Source of the DNA: Bacillus albus
Lineage (GTDB): Bacteria; Bacillota; Bacilli; Bacillales; Bacillaceae_G
Direction of reading: 5' to 3'
Length of the DNA: 64,000 nucleotides
Assembly: GCF_001884185.1 (NCBI RefSeq)
Contig: NZ_MAOE01000121.1
Location: forward strand, 62,001-126,000
Position 1 is the stretch's first letter, and every line of letters starts with the position of its first letter. Shown here in pieces: positions 48,714 to 56,813 of this stretch. The position numbers and the translations under genes are program-made. The notes beneath the pieces are model-generated. The model saw only the letters and a program-made list of their open reading frames with translations. It was not told the origin of the DNA and did no database searches.

Positions 48714-48848
48714 TTGTACAAAGATAAGACTGACGCACTGGATCAAGAATGGATTGATTTAATACTTGAAGCTCTCGACTCTGGTATCGCTCTACAAGAT
48801 ATCGAACATTTTTTCCAACGTATGAAGTCATCCAGTCAGGCTCAATAG
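48714..48848 (+). CDS. sinI: SinI, antagonist of SinR
   Basis: 44 residues, TTG start nine bases after GGAGGAA. It begins MYKDKTDALDQEWIDLILEA, with the SinR-interacting helices LDQEWIDLILEALDSGIALQDIEHFFQR. It forms a heterodimer with SinR and so frees SinR-bound promoters. It is followed 79 bases later by sinR, as in all Bacillus. Found by direct reading because it is short and TTG-initiated. Confidence 0.92.
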   Translation: MYKDKTDALDQEWIDLILEALDSGIALQDIEHFFQRMKSSSQAQ

Positions 48849-48852
48849 GTTT

Positions 48853-48881
48853 GTTCTTTTTAACGAAATTTATGTTATAAT
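48853..48881 (+). promoter_or_regulatory. sinR promoter with a SinR-like box
   Basis: TGTTATAAT extended -10 (TATAAT 48876-48881), with GTTCTTT at 48853-48859 in the -35 position. It matches the GTTCTYT SinR half-site, so SinR may bind its own promoter. Confidence 0.55.
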
Positions 48882-48927
48882 AATGGCATCATAAGACGAC
48901 GACATATTGATAGAAAGGTGCGCAAAT

Positions 48928-49251
48928 ATGATTGGAGAACGTATAAAACGCCTGCGCTTACAAAAAGGTATTTCATTAACTGAACTTGCCGAAAAAGCCG
49001 GTGTTGCTAAATCTTACATTAGTTCTATAGAACGAAATTTACAAAAGAACCCTTCCATTCAGTTTCTTGAAAAGATCGCAGCAGTTCTACAAATTCCAGT
49101 TGATACTTTACTTCATGATGAAACAACAAAGGAAAATCACTTAGACTCCGAATGGACACAACTCGTTAAAGATGCAATGAGCTCAGGTGTCTCCAAAGAA
49201 CAATTTCGTGAATTTCTTGAATTTACAAAATGGAAGCAAGATCAAAAATAA
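48928..49251 (+). CDS. sinR: Biofilm master regulator SinR
   Basis: 107 residues from the ATG at 48928, after AAAGGTG. N-terminal XRE helix-turn-helix (IGERIKRLRLQKGISLTELAEKAGVAKSYISSIERNLQKNPS), short linker, then the C-terminal SinI-like dimerisation helices (WTQLVKDAMSSGVSKEQFREFLEFTKWKQ). It represses matrix genes; motility and toxin effects are known in the group. Confidence 0.95.
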   Translation: MIGERIKRLRLQKGISLTELAEKAGVAKSYISSIERNLQKNPSIQFLEKIAAVLQIPVDTLLHDETTKENHLDSEWTQLVKDAMSSGVSKEQFREFLEFTKWKQDQK

Positions 49252-49260
49252 TAAATAGAA

Positions 49261-49292
49261 AGAAGTGCTTACAACCAGCACTTCTTTTTTCT
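49261..49292 (+). terminator. Terminator of sinR
   Basis: AGAAGTGCT / AGCACTTCT plus TTTTTT. Confidence 0.9.
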
Positions 49293-49298
49293 TTATAC

Positions 49299-49323
49299 AA
49301 AAAGCGGGGAATCCCCGCTTTTT
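49299..49323 (-). terminator. Terminator of calY
   Basis: AAAAAGCGGGGA / TCCCCGCTTTTT, a perfect stem, just past the calY stop. Confidence 0.92.
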
Positions 49324-49325
49324 GA

Positions 49326-49919
49326 TTATCTTTCAGTGCCTTCTTCTTGGTTAGCATTGAATGTCCATTCTAAATTCAATGAATCACCTTGGAAAATATT
49401 TTGCTCTTGTCCATTATCTACGAATTCAAACTGTACCCATAAATAATCCTCTGTACCAGCTTCTAATCCACCCTTTTCTCCCCACTCAGGAGCAAAGATG
49501 TCTTTAGCTAAAAGATCTGGATCAGTTTTTTGTAAGTCTGCTAAAGTTGTTTCATATACAGGCTCACTTTGTTTATCCCAGTTCCAAAGGAATTTCACTT
49601 TAACGTGCTTACCAAAGTCTTCACCAGCATTATCACCTTTTGCATCTTTCACAGTATACTTTGTCGCTAGTTTAACGTCTTTAATTGTTAATGAACCGCT
49701 ATTCTTTAATAAGAACTCTTTCTTAACAGAATCCCCTGGTTTTAAATCTTTAATATCTACAAGCGTTGTAGGGTCTAATGTAAGATCTAACGTCCCAGCT
49801 GCAAATGTATTATTTGATACTTCTTTATCGCTAAAGAATGCAAACGTTCCTCCACCAATTAAAGATAACCCCAGTGCTGCTGATGCAACTCCCATACCTA
49901 ATTTCTTTTTTAGACTCAC
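49326..49919 (-). CDS. calY: CalY (camelysin), TasA-family fibre protein
   Basis: 197 residues from the GTG at 49919, eight bases after AGGGGG; TTG at 49925 is too close to that site. Signal peptide and the family motif GGGTFAFFSDKEVSNNTFAAGTLDL. The rest is a camelysin/TasA beta-sandwich. It forms extracellular fibres with TasA in B. cereus biofilms, is processed by SipW, and was once described as a metalloprotease. Candidate SinR sites lie 90-130 bases upstream. Confidence 0.95.
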   Translation of the reverse strand: MSLKKKLGMGVASAALGLSLIGGGTFAFFSDKEVSNNTFAAGTLDLTLDPTTLVDIKDLKPGDSVKKEFLLKNSGSLTIKDVKLATKYTVKDAKGDNAGEDFGKHVKVKFLWNWDKQSEPVYETTLADLQKTDPDLLAKDIFAPEWGEKGGLEAGTEDYLWVQFEFVDNGQEQNIFQGDSLNLEWTFNANQEEGTER

Positions 49920-50010
49920 AATCAATTCCCCCTAGCTGTTTTTTATATTTTTCATCTCTTATTTTTCAATAAGAGATATAAAGAAAACTATATTAGCTTA
50001 GCTAATTTTT

Positions 50011-50047
50011 GTTCTCTTTTAAAAACCTTATGTTCATTATAACGAAC
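50011..50047 (-). promoter_or_regulatory. Candidate SinR sites upstream of calY
   Basis: GTTCTCT at 50011-50017 and the near palindrome GTTCATTATAACGAAC at 50032-50047. Both match the SinR consensus family. Confidence 0.7.
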
Positions 50048-50192
50048 AAAACAGTATAAATACAACTAATATTTATTAGTATTTTCAATTATTTTTATTT
50101 CTCAATATTATTTTGATTTTTCTGAATTAAACTGTTTATATTTTAAGAAATACATGGGTGCGCAGCAAAATACCTTCTCACACCCATTTATA

Positions 50193-50984
50193 TCATTCTT
50201 TTTCTTGATGATCCTCAGCTGTTTGTGATATTTCCCCAGACTCTACAACATTATTATTCAATTGTTTCTCATGTTCTGTGGAAGTATTCTTTTCATGATT
50301 TCCTTCCGCAGTTTTTTTAGCTGTCTCTACTTGTTTCTGCTCTTCCATTTGCTTCTGCTCTTCCATTTGCTTCTGCTCTTCCGCTTGTTTCTTCTCTTCT
50401 ATTTTCTTTTCCTCCTCTTTCTTCATTTGAGCTTCCGCCTCTATCGCATCATTTAATTGTTGGTGAAGAATCTGAATTTGTTCATCAATCGCTTGTAAAC
50501 TAACTTCTTTCACAATATAATCGCGCTTCTCTTTTATACTGTGAAAACCTTCATTCACATATACGGCCACTTGTTGAATCGATTCACTTTTATTCACTTT
50601 TAATTCTTCTTGTATTTGATTATAAGGGGCTTCTATTACAGTATATACATTTTGCAGCGCTGCCTCCTCAGAAGCAACTTTCTCACGTCCTTGTTGCCAT
50701 ACTACAATTGCCTGTTGAATTTCTTCTATAGAAGTTACTGCCAACTTCCCCTTCATTTCTCCATACTCATGTTCAATAGACTGTTTGTATTTCTCAGCTT
50801 CCTCTTTTAACGTATCAACTGTCTTTGGAAATATAATCGCTGTAGAAAGAGCGGCTTCCACTTTCGTTTCATGAATAAATGCAGCTTCTGTATACGTCAT
50901 TATTTGAGATCCTAAATAAAATGAAATAGAGCACATACAAGGCAATATAAGCATTTTTTTTAAATTACGCGGTCTTTTCAGCAT
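50193..50984 (-). CDS. DUF4047-type coiled-coil protein of the biofilm locus (BC_1280 type)
   Basis: 263 residues from the ATG at 50984, behind GGGAGA. An N-terminal hydrophobic segment (about 9-33) acts as signal or anchor. The body is alpha-helical coiled coil, with repeats of EQKQMEEQKQMEEQKQVE near residues 195-235, then a Ser/Glu-rich tail. It lies between tasA and calY, where B. cereus has a biofilm gene (BC_1280) without B. subtilis equivalent. SinR-type sites upstream support a matrix function. The DUF label is from memory. Confidence 0.82.
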   Translation of the reverse strand: MLKRPRNLKKMLILPCMCSISFYLGSQIMTYTEAAFIHETKVEAALSTAIIFPKTVDTLKEEAEKYKQSIEHEYGEMKGKLAVTSIEEIQQAIVVWQQGREKVASEEAALQNVYTVIEAPYNQIQEELKVNKSESIQQVAVYVNEGFHSIKEKRDYIVKEVSLQAIDEQIQILHQQLNDAIEAEAQMKKEEEKKIEEKKQAEEQKQMEEQKQMEEQKQVETAKKTAEGNHEKNTSTEHEKQLNNNVVESGEISQTAEDHQEKE

Positions 50985-51009
50985 CTTAATCTCTCCCATC
51001 GAACAAGAT

Positions 51010-51049
51010 GTTCTTTATACAGAACATTTCTTTTATTATAATAAAGAAC
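51010..51049 (-). promoter_or_regulatory. Candidate SinR sites upstream of the DUF4047 gene
   Basis: GTTCTTT (51010-51016), AGAAC (51021-51025) and AAAGAAC (51043-51049), which together form inverted GTTCT/AGAAC pairs. Confidence 0.72.
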
Positions 51050-51083
51050 GATACAAAATGATAGCCGTATACTAGAAAAATAG

Positions 51084-51115
51084 AAAAAGGACTATCCATC
51101 TGATAGCCCTTTTTA
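51084..51115 (-). terminator. Terminator of sipW-tasA
   Basis: AAAAAGGCTATC / GATAGTCCTTTTT stem directly after the tasA stop. Confidence 0.88.
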
Positions 51116-51118
51116 ATA

Positions 51119-51706
51119 TTACTTTTCTTCACCTTCTGTTTGTTGTGCATCAAACGTCCAAGTTAAATTAAGTTTATCGCCTTGGAATTCATTTTGGTCT
51201 TTTTTATTATCAACAAACTCGAATTTCACTGTGAATTTATCAGATTTACCTGCTGAAATACCTTTTTCATCCCAGAACCAAGCAGCTAAATCATTATCTA
51301 CCGCTGTAAGTGTGTCACCCTTCAACTTATCTAGCGTTGTTTCTTTTACGATTGTTTCATGCTTATCTACATTTTTTAAGAATGTTACTTTAATATGTTT
51401 ACCAAAATCATCTTTATTGTCGTTCTTCGCATCTTCTACATTATAATCTGTTTTCAATAGAACCTTTTTAATATTTAAAGATCCTTTATTTTCTAGTTTA
51501 AAATCTCTTTTAATTGTATCACCAGGTTTTAAATTCGATACATTAACAACTGTTGTTGGATTGATTGCTAAATCAAGTGTACCAGCCGCAAATGTATTAT
51601 TTGACACTTCCTTATCACTAAAAAATGCAAATGTTCCTCCGCCAACTAACGCTGCCCCTAACACGGCTGATGCGATACCCATCCCTAATTTTTTCTTTAA
51701 AGTCAT
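51119..51706 (-). CDS. tasA: TasA amyloid fibre protein
   Basis: 195 residues from the ATG at 51706 (MTLKKKLG...), eight bases after AAGGGG. The same signal region and GGGTFAFFSDKEVSNNTFAAGTLDL motif as CalY are visible. A TasA-type domain follows. It is the main biofilm fibre. It lies downstream of sipW, 62 bases after its stop, so they form the sipW-tasA operon. Confidence 0.94.
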   Translation of the reverse strand: MTLKKKLGMGIASAVLGAALVGGGTFAFFSDKEVSNNTFAAGTLDLAINPTTVVNVSNLKPGDTIKRDFKLENKGSLNIKKVLLKTDYNVEDAKNDNKDDFGKHIKVTFLKNVDKHETIVKETTLDKLKGDTLTAVDNDLAAWFWDEKGISAGKSDKFTVKFEFVDNKKDQNEFQGDKLNLTWTFDAQQTEGEEK

Positions 51707-51768
51707 GTCCATATCCCCTTAATCTATTTATTTGTTAACTTCCTAAACGGAAAGCATAACCGAACGAA

Positions 51769-52338
51769 CTAGACGGATTGTTCTACTTTTTTCTCTTTCT
51801 TTTCCCCGTCAATGCTACGAATCGCACCAAAAATAGAAATCGCGGAATAACCTAATAAAAAGACGCCTGGAATAATAAGAAGCAATGCAGCTCCAGCCTT
51901 CGAACTAGCATAATTTAATGCATATCCTGCATAAGGAACTGTAATATCTGCATATTTCCCAATGACATTCTCCGCACGTACTGGTTCTAAATCAGGGCCA
52001 TTGTTGTTATCCCCTTTTGTTTCATACATTACTTTTCCATTTGTATCTTTCACACCGATAATACGGTGAGTGATAATTTTTTCGTCTTTCTCTTTAAAGG
52101 TAATAACATCACCTTTTTGATATTTAGAACCATCTTTCGTCGGCTCTATCGCAATGATTGATCCTGTTAAAAATGTCGGTTCCATCGATCCTGATAACAC
52201 TGATTTAAATTGATATCCCATCACTGTTGGATCTCCACCACTCGCTTTTGACGAAATCACTACAAAGGCTAAAAAAACCATTAATGCAAATAAAACAAAT
52301 GAGATAACGTTGCTAATAACCTTCCAAACGAATTTCAT
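51769..52338 (-). CDS. sipW: Signal peptidase I SipW (ER type)
   Basis: 189 residues from the ATG at 52338, seven bases after GGGAG. The longer frame to 52500 crosses the promoter. Archaeal/ER-type signal peptidase: Ser51 in SGSMEPT, His91 in HRIIG (Ser-His rather than Ser-Lys). N- and C-terminal membrane segments. It releases TasA and CalY. First gene of sipW-tasA. Confidence 0.93.
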   Translation of the reverse strand: MKFVWKVISNVISFVLFALMVFLAFVVISSKASGGDPTVMGYQFKSVLSGSMEPTFLTGSIIAIEPTKDGSKYQKGDVITFKEKDEKIITHRIIGVKDTNGKVMYETKGDNNNGPDLEPVRAENVIGKYADITVPYAGYALNYASSKAGAALLLIIPGVFLLGYSAISIFGAIRSIDGEKKEKKVEQSV

Positions 52339-52393
52339 CATCTCTCTCCCTCTCCGTTGTTTTATATTATTTGAAGTATGCAATACCCCTTCT

Positions 52394-52411
52394 TGTTCTT
52401 TAACAAGAACA
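52394..52411. promoter_or_regulatory. SinR operator upstream of sipW-tasA
   Basis: Inverted repeat TGTTCTT-TAAC-AAGAACA, a close match to the palindromic SinR sites of B. subtilis matrix operons. About 60-75 bases from the sipW ATG. Confidence 0.8.
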
Positions 52412-52485
52412 CAACTAAATAATATAACGAACGAAACGTAAATGCAATAAGAAAATTTACAATTATTAGTTATTTTAAATATAAA

Positions 52486-52519
52486 AAAAGACTGTGACAA
52501 AATCTCTTCACAGCCTTTT
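52486..52519 (-). terminator. Terminator of the D,D-carboxypeptidase gene
   Basis: AAAAGACTGTGA / TCACAGCCTTTT stem after the stop. Confidence 0.8.
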
Positions 52520-52529
52520 AACTAGTAAT

Positions 52530-53816
52530 TTATTTTTCTTCTGATTTCATTCCTGTTGTATTTCGGCGTAGCACTACAAATAAAATGACTCCAAATAATA
52601 CAGCGGCACCTATCCCAATGCTTATTATTTTCACATTTGATTCCTTTACTTCAGGTGTAGCCGTATCTTTTTTAGGCATCGCAAAAGTAACATCTTCTTT
52701 TGAAAGAACATTTACCGTCGCAATTGTTTGATTATTTTTCGTAATATCGACTGCCCCAACTACCTCACCACGATGAATTCCTTTATGATATAAAGAATCT
52801 TTATCTAATGAAGCCGCACGGAAAATCGTCCTTACGTTTTTCCCTTCATCTTTCTTAAGCATAAGTTCTGCACTTTGCTCAAGTTCGCTATCAATATCTT
52901 TATTTAAATACGTCGTCTTTTGATGCCAACTATGTTTATCTAGTATCGTTTGCTTCACAAATTGACCGAAAGAATAGTCTGCCATCTGCTTCAAATCTTC
53001 ATAAATTTCAGGTCTTTGAGAAGCCATCACTACATTTATAATACGATTTCCATCCTTCTCATTTAATAAAACGAGTGTATTGCGCGCTTCATTTGTAAAA
53101 CCCGTCTTCCCGCCGATGCTATATGGATTTTCAAAATAAGTAGACTTGTTAAAAATAGACACCGTCTGTCTAGATGTCGTAACTGTCGTTCTTTTCGTAT
53201 TCATTGCTTGCAAAATTTCTGGATACTTTTGCACACCTCTCGTAATCATAGCCATATCAAATGGCGTAGTATAATGATTCGGATCATGCAATCCATTCGG
53301 CGTGACAAAGTGACTATCCGTTGCACCTAATTGCTTTGCTCTCTCATTCATCATATGAGCAAAATTCTCAACACTTCCACCAATCCGCTCCGCAATCGCA
53401 TATGAAACATCATTTGCACTTAACACCATTAAAATTGTAAGCGCTGTGTCTCTATTTATCGTCTCACCCGGTTGAAACTCAATTTGATAATTACTCTTCT
53501 CTTGATCTAATGCTAATTGTGAAAACGTAAATTGATCCTCTGGCTTCGTATGTTCCATAAGTAAAATCGCCGTTAACACCTTCGTCATACTAGCTGGAAA
53601 TGCACGATGATGTGCGTTTTTATCATACAAAATATCTCCTGTTTTTGCATCAATCGTAGTTGCAAACTGACTAAAAACATTTGGCCCCTCCTTAGGTGGT
53701 GGTGCCACTTGTTCTGGATTCACTCCAATATTCGTCTCAGCACGTAACGTCATAGGTGTCAAAAAAAACAAACAAATAACGGTAATAAAAGCCAAAATTT
53801 CCTTAAATTTTACCAT
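52530..53816 (-). CDS. D-alanyl-D-alanine carboxypeptidase (DacA/DacF family)
   Basis: 428 residues from the ATG at 53816, after AAGGGAGAG. Signal peptide to about residue 27. Active site Ser76 in SMTK, SAN motif at 133-135 and KTG at 237-239. A C-terminal PBP5-like domain and a final membrane helix (IISIGIGAAVLFGVILFVVLR) follow. It trims the terminal D-Ala of peptidoglycan stem peptides. Confidence 0.93.
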   Translation of the reverse strand: MVKFKEILAFITVICLFFLTPMTLRAETNIGVNPEQVAPPPKEGPNVFSQFATTIDAKTGDILYDKNAHHRAFPASMTKVLTAILLMEHTKPEDQFTFSQLALDQEKSNYQIEFQPGETINRDTALTILMVLSANDVSYAIAERIGGSVENFAHMMNERAKQLGATDSHFVTPNGLHDPNHYTTPFDMAMITRGVQKYPEILQAMNTKRTTVTTSRQTVSIFNKSTYFENPYSIGGKTGFTNEARNTLVLLNEKDGNRIINVVMASQRPEIYEDLKQMADYSFGQFVKQTILDKHSWHQKTTYLNKDIDSELEQSAELMLKKDEGKNVRTIFRAASLDKDSLYHKGIHRGEVVGAVDITKNNQTIATVNVLSKEDVTFAMPKKDTATPEVKESNVKIISIGIGAAVLFGVILFVVLRRNTTGMKSEEK

Positions 53817-53971
53817 ATGACTCTCCCTTTTCACTATACTCTCACAACCTAAAAACTGAATCTACCAATCTATATGTAAATTGTATTAAATTGGAAGAAT
53901 ATTCACTGTTTTTTACTATATCATACTTTTACGATAAAGAACATAAATATACAACAAAAAATAAGAAGGAA

Positions 53972-54199
53972 TTATTCTTTCTTATCCTTCTCATCAATCA
54001 ATGAATCTATTAAATTTTGACTAGCTTCCTCGGGTGTAATCTCATCTGTCATCCCCATAAACGACCAGCCTTTAGAATCGATCCACTCAACAAACTCTTG
54101 TAAAAACTCATCATGTGTAACATCCACATCAAGAATCGAGCCATTAATCGAAATCGTTCTATTTCTAGATACACGCATCTTGAACGTTTTCCTTACCAT
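53972..54199 (-). CDS. Small hypothetical protein, 75 residues
   Basis: Soluble and acidic. Begins MVRKTFKMRVSRNRTISING and ends IDSLIDEKDKKE, with WSFMGMTDE in the middle. Ribosome binding site GGGAG. I do not recognise a family. Confidence 0.7.
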   Translation of the reverse strand: MVRKTFKMRVSRNRTISINGSILDVDVTHDEFLQEFVEWIDSKGWSFMGMTDEITPEEASQNLIDSLIDEKDKKE

Positions 54200-54483
54200 T
54201 ACAATAATTCTCCCTCTACTCCTGAATATTTATAAAATAATCTTGTATCTCTGTTATACATGATTTTAAGTAAATTGTAAAAAGGATATATTGGCCAATT
54301 TGGATATTGAAACTGAAAAACTATCATCCTGCAAAAATAGAAAACGATATGTAATTGATCATAAATGACTAAATAGATCCACATAAAAATAAAACACCTT
54401 CTATTTTATCACACCAAATACATATAACTTTCGTATAATTAAATGGAGTATACTGGAAAAAACTTAACGTGAGGAGGAACTCT

Positions 54484-54699
54484 ATGGCGCGTTGTACGTA
54501 TTGTAAAACGAAGTGGACAATTAAAGATGTATGGTCGATACTCGTGACATTTGAAAAAGATTGCCCGTATTGTTTTGGGAGGCAGTATCTGTCTAATGAC
54601 ACCTTTCATCATGCTAATGCCGCTCTACCTTTATTATTCTTATGTCCTTTACTTGTTGATTTAAGCGACGAAAACCCTTTGGATAAATACATTAAATAA
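54484..54699 (+). CDS. CXXC-20-CXXC zinc-ribbon membrane protein
   Basis: 71 residues from the ATG at 54484, with GAGGAGG upstream. It begins MARCTYCKTKWTIKDVW and has a second CPYC 20 residues later, the cxxc_20_cxxc pattern that would bind one zinc. A short hydrophobic stretch (ALPLLFLCPLLV) follows. Function unknown. Confidence 0.8.
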   Translation: MARCTYCKTKWTIKDVWSILVTFEKDCPYCFGRQYLSNDTFHHANAALPLLFLCPLLVDLSDENPLDKYIK

Positions 54700-54878
54700 T
54701 ATGACCGCTACATGCTACTAAGCTTTCTTCTCATCATTATCCCTTCAAACACTACTCGTATAATTGCATATGATTTCCTTTTTAAAATCTAATTTAAAAA
54801 TATTGTAAAATTTCAGTTAATTACATATAATTACTTTAGCATAAAGATTAAAGATGCTGTTACATACACATTTTTGAA

Positions 54879-54951
54879 GATCCCGTAGCTCAGCAGGGAG
54901 AGCGCCACCTTGACAGGGTGGAGGTCGTGAGTTCGAGCCTCTCCGGGGTCA
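54879..54951 (+). tRNA. tRNA-Val (GAC)
   Basis: 73 bases fold as a cloverleaf: acceptor GATCCCG / CGGGGTC (one T-G pair), D stem GCTC / GAGC, anticodon stem CCACC / GGTGG with loop TTGACAG giving anticodon GAC, variable AGGTC, T loop TTCGAGC. The T stem GTGAG / CTCTC has one T-T mismatch. CCA is not encoded. The gene is isolated, not in an rRNA cluster. Confidence 0.85.
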
Positions 54952-54952
54952 T

Positions 54953-55002
54953 AAAAAAAGAGAAACCATATCAACCTTCTACGTGATATGGTTTCTCTTT
55001 TT
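54953..55002. terminator. Bidirectional terminator after tRNA-Val
   Basis: AAAAGAGAAACCATATCA / TGATATGGTTTCTCTTTT, shared with the convergent lipoprotein gene. Confidence 0.9.
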
Positions 55003-55014
55003 TATGTAAGCTAA

Positions 55015-55617
55015 TTACTTCCCGCCAAACATCTTCTCCAAAGACTTCGCATTAGCAAACAATACTTCTTTCAAGTTATCATCTGCAACGATTTTATAGT
55101 CGCCATCTTTGTTTTTCTTTAAGTTCAATGTAACCTCGCGAGTTGCCATGATTGCATCTTTATCTGATAAGTGTTTGACGATTGCTGATGTCATTGTTTT
55201 TTCGATTGCTTTTTCAGATTGCTCTTTGTCTTCGCTAAAAGCGCTAGCAAAGGCCATTGGCATAACTTCTCCCACTGCTTTTGTTACAGCAACGGATAGA
55301 TCGGCAGATGTAATTTTCACTTTCACTTCTGCTTTGTCATCTTTTTTCGATACTTCTTCAGGCTTTTCAAATTTAAAGTTTTTCGTAATTGCACTCAGCA
55401 TTGCTTTTGCCTCAGCATCATCTGTTTTTTCATTTAGTTTATTAAATTCCTTGTCACTCTCAACAAATGTACGAGCCTTTTCAACATCACCTTTTTGTAT
55501 CGCGGTTAAAAATTCTTCTGTCGTATCTTTCGGGTTTGCACACCCTGCTAAAACACCTACTGTTAATCCTACTACCATCATTAACAGCAATAATTTCTTT
55601 ATCTTTTGCACGCCCAT
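55015..55617 (-). CDS. Lipoprotein with NTF2-like (DUF4878/DUF5105) domain
   Basis: 200 residues. Signal peptide and lipobox VLAGC (Cys26). The body starts KDTTEEFLTAIQKGDVEKARTFV, the common opening of the DUF4878/DUF5105 NTF2-like lipoproteins. ATG at 55617 is very close to AGGAG; the GTG two codons later has better spacing and may be the true start. Function unknown. Confidence 0.82.
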   Translation of the reverse strand: MGVQKIKKLLLLMMVVGLTVGVLAGCANPKDTTEEFLTAIQKGDVEKARTFVESDKEFNKLNEKTDDAEAKAMLSAITKNFKFEKPEEVSKKDDKAEVKVKITSADLSVAVTKAVGEVMPMAFASAFSEDKEQSEKAIEKTMTSAIVKHLSDKDAIMATREVTLNLKKNKDGDYKIVADDNLKEVLFANAKSLEKMFGGK

Positions 55618-55806
55618 TCTCCTCTTATCTTTTCTAGTAAGTCAGCATTATACAATAGTATTAAACTGACATTACAAACATTTTTTAGTATAGCATTTAT
55701 ATGAGTCATTCGTTTCTATTTTTTCAAAAGTTCCCTCTTTCCATCTCATAACGCCACCACTCTCTATTAAAAATTTATTTCTTCATTATAAATATCATAA
55801 TAAAAC

Positions 55807-55828
55807 CCAGCAATTTTAACATTGCTGG
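55807..55828 (-). terminator. Terminator
   Basis: CCAGCAAT / ATTGCTGG followed by GTTTTATT on the minus strand, just past the next gene's stop. Confidence 0.8.
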
Positions 55829-55829
55829 C

Positions 55830-56099
55830 CTATCTCTTATTCATATTCGAAACAACAATAACAATTGCTCCAAGCACATAATGCCCCGCTACCATCCACA
55901 TACTCCGATCAAAGATCATAAGCGATAACCAAAGCGATATATTAATAGCAGCAAATAATACATATAAAATGAAGTCTCTCTTTTGTAGTGCTTCTTTATT
56001 CATCAAAATATAAATTGCACCGATTGGTGGAAGGATAAAGCAAAGGAAAAAAACAAACATTTTTCTTAACGACCATGGATATGAAGTTACTGTCTGCAT
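55830..56099 (-). CDS. Small membrane protein, 89 residues
   Basis: Three membrane segments (FVFFLCFILPPIGAIYILM, FILYVLFAAINISLWLSLMIF, MVAGHYVLGAIVIVVS). No family recognised. Probably co-transcribed with the next gene 18 bases upstream. Confidence 0.72.
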   Translation of the reverse strand: MQTVTSYPWSLRKMFVFFLCFILPPIGAIYILMNKEALQKRDFILYVLFAAINISLWLSLMIFDRSMWMVAGHYVLGAIVIVVSNMNKR

Positions 56100-56117
56100 A
56101 TGGATATCCTTTTTATT

Positions 56118-56477
56118 TTATAGTACTTTTAACATCGGTCTTACTACTCTATATTCGTCACTATGAGGCTCCTTTATGATTAAAGGTGATTGAAGATGTT
56201 TTTCTTCCTCTATCATTGTGAATACTTCTGTTTTTTCTTGTAATGTGTTAGATTCACTATTTTTAGTAGGTTTTTTACTTGTTTCAATTTTCTTTGTTAC
56301 TTCTCCGAGCCTTTGCCCAACTTCTTCTGCTTTCGCAGGTCCATGCGTTACATAGTATTCCTGTCCCTCCCATACTAACATAGGTGGCACTTGTTCTCGT
56401 TTGTTACATATTATATAAGTAGTAGTAGCTACAAGTAGTATACATGTTAATAAAAAGAAGATAGTTTTTTTATTCAT
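56118..56477 (-). CDS. Hypothetical single-span protein, 119 residues
   Basis: One N-terminal membrane helix (residues 5-23), then a charged exterior domain (VWEGQEYYVTHGPAKAEEVGQRLGEV...). No cysteines beyond the helix. Unknown function. Confidence 0.72.
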   Translation of the reverse strand: MNKKTIFFLLTCILLVATTTYIICNKREQVPPMLVWEGQEYYVTHGPAKAEEVGQRLGEVTKKIETSKKPTKNSESNTLQEKTEVFTMIEEEKHLQSPLIIKEPHSDEYRVVRPMLKVL

Positions 56478-56578
56478 ATAATATGCTCCCTATCTATCAT
56501 TTTATTAAATTATACAATATCCATTATATGTAGTAAATGGATATCGTGGGAATTTTAGGATTTTATATAAAAAAGAAA

Positions 56579-56598
56579 AACCTTACTACAGTAAGGTT
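56579..56598 (-). terminator. Terminator
   Basis: AACCTTACT / AGTAAGGTT followed on the minus strand by TTTTTCTTTTT. Confidence 0.85.
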
Positions 56599-56602
56599 CA
56601 TT

Positions 56603-56785
56603 CTATAATGATTGATTTATTAAAACGATCATTACGATAATCGCTATAAACATAACAACTAAACAGCCGATCATTTTATAAAAACCTCGTTTCGTTAACG
56701 TCCCGCCTTGAACGTCTTTACGAATAAATAAGAATACGGCTAAAAATAATACAAGCCCAATGCCAAAAGCATACATCATTTGCAT
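56603..56785 (-). CDS. Small membrane protein, 60 residues
   Basis: Two membrane helices (YAFGIGLVLFLAVFLFI and IGCLVVMFIAIIVMIVLI). Third gene of an operon with an XRE regulator and a larger membrane protein. Unknown function. Confidence 0.72.
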   Translation of the reverse strand: MQMMYAFGIGLVLFLAVFLFIRKDVQGGTLTKRGFYKMIGCLVVMFIAIIVMIVLINQSL

Positions 56786-56813
56786 ATGTTAATCTTCCTT
56801 TCCCTCTTCCATC

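Noticed and set aside
54199-54384. 61-residue minus-strand ORF before the 75-residue gene
   Set aside because: No ribosome binding site and an aromatic-rich random composition. The stretch more likely holds the promoter.
55109-55669. 186-residue plus-strand ORF opposite the lipoprotein gene
   Set aside because: Biased Ser/Phe composition typical of antisense frames. The minus-strand frame has a lipobox and family features.
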